Positions 7,725-15,925 of a stretch of DNA of 64,000 nucleotides are shown one piece after another. The notes under the pieces were generated by a model. That model ran no database searches and was not told the origin of the DNA. It worked only from the letters and a program-made list of their open reading frames with translations. Source of the DNA: RYN-230 sp963717125 (GTDB lineage Bacteria > Actinomycetota > Actinomycetes > Streptosporangiales > Streptosporangiaceae); NCBI GenBank assembly GCA_963717125.1, contig CAVQVG010000004.1:248001-312000 (forward strand), written 5' to 3'. The translations under genes were made by a program, and so were the position numbers. Numbering within the stretch: position 1 is the first letter of the stretch; each line of letters begins with the position of its first letter.

Positions 7725-8741
7725 ATGCTCATCGCCCAGCGTCCGACCCTGACCGAAGAGCAGGCCGGCGACTTCCGATCCCGGTTCGTCATCGAGCCGC
7801 TGGAGCCTGGCTTCGGCTACACGATCGGGAACTCGGTCCGCCGCACGCTGCTGTCCTCGATTCCCGGCGCCGCTGTGACCAGCATCCGGATCGAGGGTGT
7901 GCTGCACGAGTTCAGCACCGTCCCGGGGGTTCAGGAGGATGTCACCGACATCATCCTCAACCTGAAGGAACTGGTCGTCTCCTCGGAGCAGGACGAGCCG
8001 GTCGTGATGTACCTGCGCAAGCAGGGTCCCGGTGAGGTCACCGCGGCCGACATCGCGCCGCCGGCCGGCGTCGAGGTGCACAACCCGGCGCTGCACATCG
8101 CCACGCTGAACGCCAAAGGCAAGCTGGAGATGGAGCTGACGGTCGAGCGTGGCCGCGGCTACGTGTCCGCCGCGCAGAACAAGCAGCCGGGCCAGGAGAT
8201 CGGCCGGATCCCGATCGACTCGATCTACTCTCCGGTGATGCGGGTCACCTACAAGGTCGAGGCCACCCGGGTCGAGCAGCGGACCGACTTCGACAAGCTG
8301 ATCCTGGACGTGGAGACCAAGCCGTCCATGCGGCCCCGGGACGCGGTGGCCAGCGCGGGCAAGACCCTGGTCGAACTGTTCGGGCTGGCCCGCGAGCTGA
8401 ACGTGGAGGCCGAGGGCATCGACATCGGGCCGTCGCCGACGGACGCCGCGCTCGCCGCGGACCTGGCGCTGCCGATCGAGGAGCTCAACCTCACCGTGCG
8501 GTCGTACAACTGCCTCAAGCGGGAGGGCATCCACACGGTCGGCGAACTGGTCGCCCGCAGCGAGCAGGACCTGCTGGACATCCGCAACTTCGGCGCCAAG
8601 TCGATCGAGGAAGTCAAGCAGAAGCTGACCGACATGGGTCTCGCGCTCAAGGACTCGCCGCCCGGATTCGACCCGGGCAGCGCGGCGGACAGCTACGGCG
8701 CGGACGACGACGACAGCTACGTCGAGACCGAGCAGTACTGA
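7725..8741 (+). CDS. rpoA: RNA polymerase subunit alpha
   Basis: 338 residues: N-terminal dimerisation domain (FGYTIGNSVRRTLLSSIPG near residue 35), flexible linker around 235-245, and C-terminal domain with the DNA-contacting helix (RSYNCLKREGIHTVGEL). An acidic tail (DDDDSYVETEQY) follows, as in other actinobacteria. It nucleates RNA polymerase assembly and contacts UP elements and activators. GGAAAGGGG precedes the ATG. It lies between rpsD and rplQ, the conserved alpha-operon order. Confidence 0.97.
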   Translation: MLIAQRPTLTEEQAGDFRSRFVIEPLEPGFGYTIGNSVRRTLLSSIPGAAVTSIRIEGVLHEFSTVPGVQEDVTDIILNLKELVVSSEQDEPVVMYLRKQGPGEVTAADIAPPAGVEVHNPALHIATLNAKGKLEMELTVERGRGYVSAAQNKQPGQEIGRIPIDSIYSPVMRVTYKVEATRVEQRTDFDKLILDVETKPSMRPRDAVASAGKTLVELFGLARELNVEAEGIDIGPSPTDAALAADLALPIEELNLTVRSYNCLKREGIHTVGELVARSEQDLLDIRNFGAKSIEEVKQKLTDMGLALKDSPPGFDPGSAADSYGADDDDSYVETEQY

Positions 8742-8801
8742 TCTGAAGTAGTACTGGCCGGGCCGCTCCGGCCCGGCCAGCGAACCTAGGAGAACGTTCC
8801 G

Positions 8802-9437
8802 ATGCCCACGCCCACCAAGGGCCGTCGGCTGGGTGGCAGCGCTGCCCACCAGCGGCACCTGCTGGCGAACCTGGCTACCGCCCTGTTCGAGCACGGCAAG
8901 ATCACCACGACCGAGGCCAAGGCGCGGCGGCTGCGGCCGTACGCCGAGCGGCTGATCACCTTCGCCAAGCGGGGTGACCTGGCCGCGCGTCGCCAGGTGC
9001 TCACCGTGGTGGCGGACAAGGGCGTGGTCCACACGCTGTTCACCGAGATCGGGCCGCAGTTCGCGACCCGGGACGGTGGTTACACCCGGATCACCAAGAT
9101 CGGCCCGCGGAAGGGCGACAACGCCCCGCTCGCGGTCATCGAGCTGATCCAGGAGGAGGCCGAGACCAAGCCGTCGCGGCGGCGCCGGGCCCGGCGGTCG
9201 CAGCCCGCGGCCCGCCCAGCGGCGGCGCAGGCCGCGGCTGCGGACGACGCGGACGATCTGGCTGAGGACGCCGCGGCGGACGACGTGGTGGACGAAGCCG
9301 ACGCCGAGGCGGACGAGGACGCCGAGGCGGACGAGGACGACGCGGACGCTGAGGATGAGGCCGACGCCGAGGACTCAGCCGACACTGAGGACTCAGCCGA
9401 CGCTGAGGACGCCGACGACAAGCCGGCCAAGAGCTAG
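8802..9437 (+). CDS. rplQ: 50S ribosomal protein bL17 with long acidic tail
   Basis: Residues 1-120 are a normal bL17 (MPTPTKGRRLGGSAAHQRHL through TRITKIGPRKGDNAPLAVIEL). Beyond that comes a ~90-residue extension: an Ala/Arg linker, then an almost purely Asp/Glu/Ala stretch built from repeated DADEDAEAD-like units. Actinobacterial bL17 often has an extra C-terminal segment, but this one is long and strongly acidic, unusual for an rRNA-binding protein. The 3' end also overlaps the only in-frame start available to truA. Confidence 0.95.
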   Translation: MPTPTKGRRLGGSAAHQRHLLANLATALFEHGKITTTEAKARRLRPYAERLITFAKRGDLAARRQVLTVVADKGVVHTLFTEIGPQFATRDGGYTRITKIGPRKGDNAPLAVIELIQEEAETKPSRRRRARRSQPAARPAAAQAAAADDADDLAEDAAADDVVDEADAEADEDAEADEDDADAEDEADAEDSADTEDSADAEDADDKPAKS

Positions 9438-10284
9438 CGACTGCCCCGTCGCCGGCCCGCCGGGGGACGGCGCTGGAGCCTGTCGGCTCCGGCTCGATCT
9501 CGGCTATGACGGCGGGGAATTTTCCGGCTGGGCCCGTCAGCCCGGCCGTCGTACCGTCCAGCAGGTGGTCGAGGAAGCCCTCGGCCACCTGTTGCGGCTT
9601 CCGGCGCCGGCGCCGCTGACCGTGGCGGGCCGGACCGATGCGGGCGTGCACGCCCGCGGCCAGGTAGCGCACGCCGACGTTCCCGCGGCGGCGTGGGCGG
9701 TGGCCGCGCCCGCCGCGCTGCGCAGGCTGCGTGGCCTGCTGCCGGCCGATGTCCGGGTGAGCCGGATCGAGCCGGCCGCACCGGGGTTCGACGCCCGGTT
9801 CTCCGCGTTGTGCCGCCGGTACTCCTACCGGGTCTGTGCCGAACCGGCCGGGCCGGACCCGCTGCGCCGGCATGACACGCTCGCCTATCGCCGCCCGCTC
9901 GACGTGGCCGCGATGAACGAGGCCGCCGCGCTGCTGCTAGGCGAGCACGACTTCGCCGCGTTCTGCCGCCGCCGGGAGGGCGCGAGCACGATCCGTGAAC
10001 TGCTGGACCTGTCCTGGGCCCCGGCCGAGCCCGGGGTGCTGGCCGGCCGGGTGGTGGCCGACGCGTTCTGCCACTCGATGGTCCGCGCGCTGACCGGGGC
10101 ACTGCTCAAGGTGGGCGACGCCACGAGGCCGCCTGGCTGGCCCGCCCAGGTGCTCCAGGCTGGGGTTCGTGACCCGGCGGTGCCGGTCGTCCCGCCCCAC
10201 GGGCTGTGCCTGGAAGAAGTGCGCTATCCGGACGCGGCGCGGCTGGCCGAGCGGGCCCGGGCCACCCGGCGGCTGCGGACCTAG
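9355..10284 (+). CDS. truA: tRNA pseudouridine(38-40) synthase TruA
   Basis: The TruA core starts around codon 40 (LDLGYDGGEFSGWARQPGRR) and includes the catalytic-Asp motif GRTDAGVHARGQ. It isomerises U38-U40 in tRNA anticodon arms. No ATG, GTG or TTG exists in frame between the rplQ stop and the conserved core, so the first usable start is the ATG at 9355, 83 bases inside rplQ in another frame. The 39 N-terminal residues then encoded are low-complexity (RTQPTLRTQPTLRT) and may not be real; a missed base or non-standard start are alternatives. Its stop overlaps the stop of the convergent gene in a CTAG. Confidence 0.9.
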   Translation: MRPTPRTQPTLRTQPTLRTPTTSRPRASDCPVAGPPGDGAGACRLRLDLGYDGGEFSGWARQPGRRTVQQVVEEALGHLLRLPAPAPLTVAGRTDAGVHARGQVAHADVPAAAWAVAAPAALRRLRGLLPADVRVSRIEPAAPGFDARFSALCRRYSYRVCAEPAGPDPLRRHDTLAYRRPLDVAAMNEAAALLLGEHDFAAFCRRREGASTIRELLDLSWAPAEPGVLAGRVVADAFCHSMVRALTGALLKVGDATRPPGWPAQVLQAGVRDPAVPVVPPHGLCLEEVRYPDAARLAERARATRRLRT

Positions 10285-11139
10285 GGCGTCGCGGGTTTGC
10301 CGAGCAGCATCCGGCTGGTCAGGCTGACGTTCGCGGTGCTGCCGACGAGCGCCCGGGAGAAGGCGTCCAGTTGCGCCCGCTGCTTCGGCCGGCCGGCGCC
10401 TTGAGGTTGGTGAACTCGGCCCAGGTCAGGATCAGGTAGTGGCCCTTGATCTCGGCTTCCTCCAGGCCTGTCCCCTTCATCAGGTTGCGGGTCGGCCCTT
10501 TCACGCCGGGCAGCTGCCTGATGAACGCGGTGGCGCCGGTCGCCTTGCCTGAGCGCTCCGAGTCGGTCACGTTGGCCAGGTTGAGCACGCCGATGGTGGC
10601 CATGATCTTCTGCCCGGTGGACAGGTAGCTGGCCCGCATCACCTGGGTGCAGCCACCCTTGCGCAGCGCGGCCTGGAGCTTGCCGCCGACGGCCATTTTG
10701 GCGCAGTTGGCGCCGGAGGCCCGCTGCGCGGTCCGGACCGCGGTCGTGCCGGTGGCCGAGAACCGGGCCGGGAACAACTCGGCCAGGCTCAGCGCGGCCG
10801 GGTCGTCCTGCCGGGTGGTGATGTGCTTCCACGGTCCCGGTGGCGCCGAGCTAGCCGCCGCGGTGGGGTGCCGAGTCGCCGAGGCGGCGCCGGTGCTGCT
10901 CGAGTGGCCCGTCCCGAAGCGCAGGTAGACCACGGTGATCAGGGCGCCGACCAGGACCAGCATGCCGGCCGGCATCAGCCACATCCGGGCCCGGCTGACC
11001 GGCTTGCGGGGCTTGCGCGGCGTGCGCCCGCGCGCGGCGGACCGGGCACCCCGGGTCGGCGCGCCGACGGGCGCGTGCGGCGGCGTCGCGGGCGGCGCGG
11101 CGGCCGGGTGCGGCCGGTGCGGCGACGTCCCCGGTGTCG

Positions 11140-11330
11140 AAACTGCCGGTGTCCAGCCGCCCGGTGCTGAAACCGCCGGTGTCGAAGCCGCCGGTGTCGA
11201 AGCCCCCTGTGTATCGAAGCCCCCTGTATCGAAGCCGCCGGTGTCGGCGTTCCCGGTGTCGGCGTGCCCGGTGTCGAAGCCGCCGGTCTGGAAGGTCCCG
11301 GTGTTGGAGCCGCCAGTCTGGAAGCCGCCG
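11140..11330 (-). repeat. GFDTG-coding 15-base repeats
   Basis: On the minus strand the unit GGCTTCGACACCGGC (Gly-Phe-Asp-Thr-Gly) and variants (HADTG, NADTG, GTFQTG, GFSTG) recur about ten times just before the membrane anchor of the proline-rich protein. Two copies with GATACA instead of GACACC differ by two bases (GATACACAGG against GATACAGG), which breaks the frame. Confidence 0.7.
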
Positions 11331-11440
11331 GTCCCGGGGGCCAGGGCGGTGTCCTGGGCCAGGTCCGGGGCCGCCTCGCGGCTGCGCCGGGCGGCCAGCC
11401 GCCCGCCGGGCCGGGGTTCACCCGGCTGGCTGCGCCGGTC

Positions 11441-11576
11441 TGGGCCGTACCGGTCCGGGCTGGGCTGGTCTGGGCCGTACCGGTCCGGGCTGGGCTGGTC
11501 TGGGCTGAGCCGGTCTGGGCTGAGCCGGTCTGGGCTGAGCCGCGTCTGGGCTGAGCCGGTCTGGGCTGGGCTGGTC
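11441..11576 (-). repeat. 30-base and 15-base tandem repeats in the proline-rich gene
   Basis: Two perfect 30-base units (11441-11470, 11471-11500) are followed by 15-base units TGGGCTGAGCCGGTC at 11501 and 11516, a 16-base copy at 11531-11546 with an extra C, and further copies to 11576. In the minus-strand frame they encode SPDQP/SPDRYGPDQP and SPDRL units. The odd-length copy is the exact point where the reading frame changes. Confidence 0.8.
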
Positions 11577-12902
11577 TGGGCTGGGCCCGGCTGGGTCCGG
11601 GCGCGGGCCGGGGACCGCGGCTGGGCCGGTGAGCGCGGCGGGCGGCTCGGCGCCGGGCTGGCCGGCGAACCAGGGTGCGCTGGCGACCGCGGCGTCCGCG
11701 GCGTCGAACGGGCCGCGTGCTCCGGCGTCCGCCGGGCTGGGCGCCTGGCCGGCCGGGCTGGTCCACTCGCCGGTCAGCTGAGCCTCGTCCAGCACGGCCC
11801 AGGTCTGGGTGGCGGTGGCATCGGCGGCCGGGTCGCTGACCGCGAGCTGCGAATAGCCGGGTTCGGCCGGATCGGGGCCCAGCCCCGCGGTGTGGCCGGG
11901 GCGCCCGACCGCGGTGCGCAGCTCCGGGGAGTTCCACGGCGAGAACTGGCCCGGCGGGTAGACCGGGTCAGGCGCCCCCGTGGCCGGCGGGTAGCCGCGG
12001 ACCGGGCCACGGCCGCTTGGCCCGGCCGTGCGGAACGCGCCCGAACTCCACAGCGATCCTCCGGTCCGCGGGCCGCTGCCGGTCCGGCCGGACGGGCGGG
12101 TGCCGCCCTGCGTCTCGTCGCCGGGCCGGGGCGGCGGGCGGCGCCAGGCGTTCTCCCGGGACGCGGCCGCGTCGGGGCCGGCCTGGGTCTGTGCCGCGGA
12201 CCGGGCAGCGGACCGGGCCGCACTCCGCCCCCGGCCGGGGCTGGCGCCGTGGCGGCCCGGGTCATCCCGCCCGCGCAGCAGGTCAGCGCCGCTGGGCGCG
12301 CGGGTGTCGGGCGCCGGGCCGGGTTGCGGGCCTGGCCCGGGTGCGCGCCGGTGCGACGCGCGGCCCCGATCCGGGGAACCCGTTGTGCTTGATCCCAACG
12401 CTGTGCTTGATCCCAACGCGCCGCCCGGCTGGTCCGGACGCGCCGGCTGCCCGCTGGGTGCGTTCGGATAGCTGGGGCCGGTGGGGTAACGGGCCGGCGC
12501 TGGGTATCCAGGGGGCGCTGGCGGGGGCGGATAGCCGCCGGCCGGCTGGTAGTCGCCGCTGGCCGGCGCGTTCGGCGGGCCGCCCGATGGCCGCCCGGTG
12601 GCCGCAGCGGGCCCCCAGACATCTCCTGACTGGGCCCGGTACCCAGGGGCGTCATCGAACGTGGCGGCGTCTCCAGGCCGCGCTGAGGCCTGTCCAGGCG
12701 GCGCTACCGGCGGCGGGGGCCACTCCTGGTCCTCGTCCGGGGCCCAGAGCGCGGTGTGGCGTGGCGCTGCTCCCGCGCGGGTGTCCGGCGGGCGGTCGCC
12801 CGCATCACCCGGATAGCCCATGCGGCGAGCGTATTAGCTGTGCGCGCCGAAGCTGGGCCGGACCGGTATTTTCGCCGCTGCGGGCGGTCCGTGCTGATCA
12901 CT

Positions 12903-12931
12903 TTGACCGTGCTAGTACAGGCCGGTATCCT
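12903..12931 (+). promoter_or_regulatory. Promoter for rplM-rpsI
   Basis: TTGACC and TATCCT are separated by exactly 17 bases in the 275-base gap between the divergent proline-rich gene and rplM. This is one of the best vegetative (HrdB/SigA-type) promoters in the window. The predicted leader to the rplM start is about 160 bases. No other function is visible in the gap. Confidence 0.7.
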
Positions 12932-13096
12932 TCTTGGACGTCCATGTGCGTCCGCATGCCCGCGGTGCTCGCTGAGCGCGGCTGGTTGCGCGGTTAGCGG
13001 ATGCGTCGGACGCCCCACACCCGGTCAGCCGGCTCAGCGGGTTGCCCCGGGTGCGGAGGCCAGAGATCGGGTCCCACCACACAAAGGCTTACCACC

Positions 13097-13570
13097 GTGC
13101 GCACATTCAGCCCCAAGGCCGCCGACATCCAGCATCAGTGGCATGTCATTGATGCCTCCGATGTGATTCTCGGCCGCCTGGCCAGCCACGCGGCGATTCT
13201 GCTGCGCGGCAAGCACAAGCCGATCTTTGCGCCGCACGTGGACACCGGCGACTTCGTCATCGTGGTGAACGCCGAGAAGATCGCGCTGAGCGGCCGCAAG
13301 CTGGAGCAGAAGCGTGCCTACCGGCACTCCGGTTACCCGGGCGGGCTGCGCTCGGTGGCCTACGGCGACCTGCTGGAGAAGCACCCGGAGCGGGCGATCG
13401 AGAAGGCGGTCCGGGGCATGCTGCCGAAGAACTCGCTGGGTCGTGGCATGCTGCGCAAGCTCAAGGTCTACGCCGGCCCGGAGCACCCGCACCAGGCGCA
13501 GCAGCCGGTGCCTTATGAGATCAAGCAGGTCGTCCAGACCGACCCCGCGGCGCACGCGGGCAGCCGCTGA
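13097..13570 (+). CDS. rplM: 50S ribosomal protein uL13
   Basis: 157 residues reading VRTFSPKAADIQHQWHVIDA with GRLASHAAILLRGKHK and the YRHSGYPGG motif, all conserved in uL13, an early 50S assembly protein. The start is GTG; the frame is open 96 bases further upstream, but the GTG gives the standard N-terminus. An AAAGG lies about ten bases upstream. Forms a two-gene operon with rpsI behind its own promoter, as is usual. Confidence 0.96.
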   Translation: MRTFSPKAADIQHQWHVIDASDVILGRLASHAAILLRGKHKPIFAPHVDTGDFVIVVNAEKIALSGRKLEQKRAYRHSGYPGGLRSVAYGDLLEKHPERAIEKAVRGMLPKNSLGRGMLRKLKVYAGPEHPHQAQQPVPYEIKQVVQTDPAAHAGSR

Positions 13571-13620
13571 CCGGCGGTAGCCCCGCCCGGTACCAATAGA
13601 GGAAGTACGAGGAAGGAACC

Positions 13621-14151
13621 GTGGCCGAGTCCACAGGCACGCAGACGCTCGAAGATGGCGCCAGCGCGCAGACGGCGGAAGACGCCGGTGAGCACGTGTC
13701 GGAGTACACGACCGAGACGGCCGCGGATGCCGGTGAGCGGCAGACCGGGCGCAAGCCGGTGGTCACCGGCACCGCGCTCGGCACCGGGCGCCGCAAGGAA
13801 GCAATCGCCCGGGTGCGGATCCTGCCCGGCACCGGGCAGTGGCGGATCAACGACCGCCGGCTCGAGGAGTTCTTCCCGAACAAGGTGCACCAGCAGCTCA
13901 TCAGCGAGCCGTTCGTCAGCCTGGGCGCGGACAACCAGTTCGACGTCGTCGCCCGGATCACCGGCGGCGGCGTCACCGGTCAGGCCGGCGCGCTGCGGCT
14001 GGGCATCGCCCGGGCGCTGATCCTGGTCAACCCGGAGAATAGGCCGGCCCTGAAGCGGGCCGGCTTCCTCACCCGGGACGCACGGGTCAAGGAACGCAAG
14101 AAGTACGGGCTGAAGAAGGCGCGCAAGGCACCTCAGTACTCCAAGCGCTGA
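13621..14151 (+). CDS. rpsI: 30S ribosomal protein uS9
   Basis: 176 residues. About 45 residues of acidic/Thr-rich N-terminal extension (typical of actinobacteria) precede the conserved core GTGRRKEAIARVRILPGTG. The C-terminus KKYGLKKARKAPQYSKR is invariant and ends in the Lys-Arg tail that touches P-site tRNA. The GTG start has AGGAAGGAACC directly upstream. Follows rplM by 50 bases. Confidence 0.96.
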   Translation: MAESTGTQTLEDGASAQTAEDAGEHVSEYTTETAADAGERQTGRKPVVTGTALGTGRRKEAIARVRILPGTGQWRINDRRLEEFFPNKVHQQLISEPFVSLGADNQFDVVARITGGGVTGQAGALRLGIARALILVNPENRPALKRAGFLTRDARVKERKKYGLKKARKAPQYSKR

Positions 14152-14241
14152 CCTCGCAGCCTGATTTTCCGGTTACCCCCCCGCAGAGGTCTGTTTGGCG
14201 TGTCCACGTTGACTAGTTGATCTAGGGGGAGCTGCCTAGCA

Positions 14242-15701
14242 ATGGCCCGGTTGTTCGGAACTGACGGTGTTCGTGGTGTGGCTGGGCAGGATCTGACCAG
14301 CCAGCTGGCCCTGGATGTGTCCCGTGCGGCCGCCACCGTGCTGCACGACTCGGGGGCCTTCGAGGCTAAGGAGTCAGCCTGCCGGCGGCCGCTGGCCGTG
14401 GTGGGGCGCGATCCGCGGGCTTCCGGTGAGTTCCTGGAGGCCGCCGTGGTGGCCGGGCTGGCTGGGTCCGGGGTGGACGTGCTCCGGCTGGGCGTGATCC
14501 CGACGCCCGCGGTCGCCTTCCTGACCCGCGACCTCGGCGCTGAGCTGGGTGTGATGCTCTCGGCCAGCCACAACCCGGCGCCGGACAACGGGATCAAGCT
14601 GTTCGGGCACGGCGGCTTCAAGCTGCCGGACGCGGTCGAGGACGAGATCGAGGCGCACATCGGCATGCCGCCGCGCCGCGTGGACCAGCTCCCGGCCGGC
14701 TTCGGCCGGGTCAGCGACGCGGAGCAGGAACGGGACCGGTACACCCAGCACCTGCTGTCCTCGGTGCCCGCGAGCACGGACGCGGCTGGCCGGCTGGCCG
14801 CGCCGCTGGCCGGGCTGACCGTCGTGGTGGACTGCGCGAACGGCGCGGCCGCCGAGTTCGCGCCGCGGATGCTCCAGCAGGCCGGCGCCAAAGTGATCGC
14901 GATCGGCGCGGAGCCGGACGGGCTGAACATCAACGACGGTTGCGGGTCCACCCACCTGGACGTGCTGCGCGCCGAGGTGACCCGGCACGGCGCGGATGCC
15001 GGCATCGCGCACGACGGCGACGCCGACCGCTGCCTGGCGGTGAGCGCGGACGGCGCGGTGATCGACGGCGACCAGATCCTGGCCGTGCTGGCCCTCGCCC
15101 TGGCCGGCCAGGGCTGGCCGGGAACACCGTGGTCACCACCGTCATGTCCAACCTGGGCTTCCGCACCGCCATGCAGGACGCCGGGATCACCGTGGTCGAG
15201 ACCGCGGTCGGCGACCGGTACGTGCTGGAGGCCATGCGGGCGGGCCAGTTCCGGCTCGGCGGCGAGCAGTCCGGGCACATCATCATGCTCGACCACGCCA
15301 CCACCGGGGACGGCCTGCTGACGGCGCTGCACCTGCTGGCCACGGCGGCCCGGCAGGCGCTGCCGCTGGCCGACGTGGCCGCGGTGATGACCCGGTACCC
15401 GCAGGTCCTGGTCAACGTCCCGGGAGTGGACAAGTCCCGGGTGACGGCCTCGCCCGAGCTGGCCGCCGCGGTGGCCGCCGCCGAGCAGGAACTCGGCACC
15501 TCGGGCCGGGTGCTGGTCCGGCCCAGTGGCACCGAGCCCACGGTTCGCGTCATGGTCGAAGCCGTCGAAGCCGACCAGGCCCGCCTCATGGCCGACCGCC
15601 TGGCCGCCGCCGTCCGCGCCGCCGCTGCTCGGCTGAAGCGGGTCACGCCGCCGTCCGCGCCGCCTGAAGCCGGTCACGCCGCCATCCGCGCCGTCGGCTG
15701 A
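14242..15701 (+). CDS. glmM: Phosphoglucosamine mutase, frame broken by a one-base deletion
   Basis: Converts glucosamine-6-phosphate to glucosamine-1-phosphate for peptidoglycan precursor synthesis. The N-terminal part has MARLFGTDGVRGVAGQD, the phospho-serine loop MLSASHNPAPDNGIK and the metal loop DGDADRC. At 15113-15115 (GGCTGG where GGCCTGG is expected) the frame changes; the other frame continues LAGNTVVTTVMSNLGF and on to the phosphate-binding RPSGTEPTVRVMVE. One added C restores ~486 residues, including a C-terminal extension read from short repeats. As the gene is essential, an error is likelier than inactivation. GGGGGAG precedes the ATG. Confidence 0.93.
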
Positions 15702-15735
15702 AGCGGGTCACGCCGCCGTCCGCGCCGTCGGCTGA
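15631..15735 (+). repeat. Three imperfect 31-34-base repeats at the end of glmM
   Basis: A unit beginning GGCTGAAGCGGGTCACGCC occurs at 15631, 15662 (variant GCCTGAAGCC) and 15696, with the start of a fourth at 15730. The first two copies are translated as the C-terminal extension of GlmM, and the glmM stop falls inside the third. The expansion has therefore probably lengthened the protein beyond the usual end near residue 460. Confidence 0.75.
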
Positions 15736-15804
15736 CCCCCCATACCGCGCGTCGTCCCGCACGACAAGATCAATCGGTTAGCGGTGCACGGCCGATCGCT
15801 CAAG

Positions 15805-15844
15805 GGTTCGAATTTTTGCCCTTATAGGGGCAAAAATTCGAACC
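15805..15844. promoter_or_regulatory. Perfect 17-bp AT-rich inverted repeat
   Basis: The arm GGTTCGAATTTTTGCCC (15805-15821) is exactly complementary to GGGCAAAAATTCGAACC (15828-15844) around the six-base loop TTATAG. Its A/T runs contrast with ~75% GC flanks. It lies between glmM and the AbiEi-like gene. It is not a standard intrinsic terminator: the GC part is at the loop and is followed by A, not T, on either strand. A protein-binding palindrome, a mobile-element end or a terminator of unusual type are all possible. Confidence 0.7.
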
Positions 15845-15925
15845 AGTGACGATTGGCCGCCAGGTTATCCACAGAACGCGACTCTGGGGTGGTGTGCTGG
15901 CGACTGCCGGCTGAGGGTTGGTCGC

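Larger units (their letters stand above)
10281..12821 (-). pseudogene. Proline-rich, repeat-containing single-pass membrane protein; frame broken in several places
   Basis: Read from the ATG at 12821, the first ~460 codons are a Pro/Gly/Ala/Arg-rich cytoplasmic region ending in SPDRL repeats. A 16-base copy among 15-base repeats (11531-11546) throws the frame. In the corrected frame come GFDTG-type repeats, again upset by a two-base expansion near 11210, and a further slip near 11100. Then a basic cluster (TPRKPRKPVSRARM), one transmembrane helix (MLVLVGALITVVYL) and a ~170-residue outer domain with two Cys follow. A missing base near 10387 costs the last ~30 residues (PKQRAQLDAFSRAL). I recognise no family. 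It is either decayed or mis-sequenced in slippage-prone DNA; the outer domain looks under selection. Confidence 0.6.

Noticed and set aside
11441..11576. CRISPR array
   Set aside because: Repeats are contiguous 15/30-base units without unique spacers, inside a coding region.
10975..11937. Separate minus-strand gene inside the proline-rich protein
   Set aside because: It is the frame-shifted continuation of that protein; correct frames join to it only through the repeat slips.
15805..15844. Ordinary intrinsic terminator
   Set aside because: GC pairs sit at the loop and are followed by A-runs on either strand, not T-runs.
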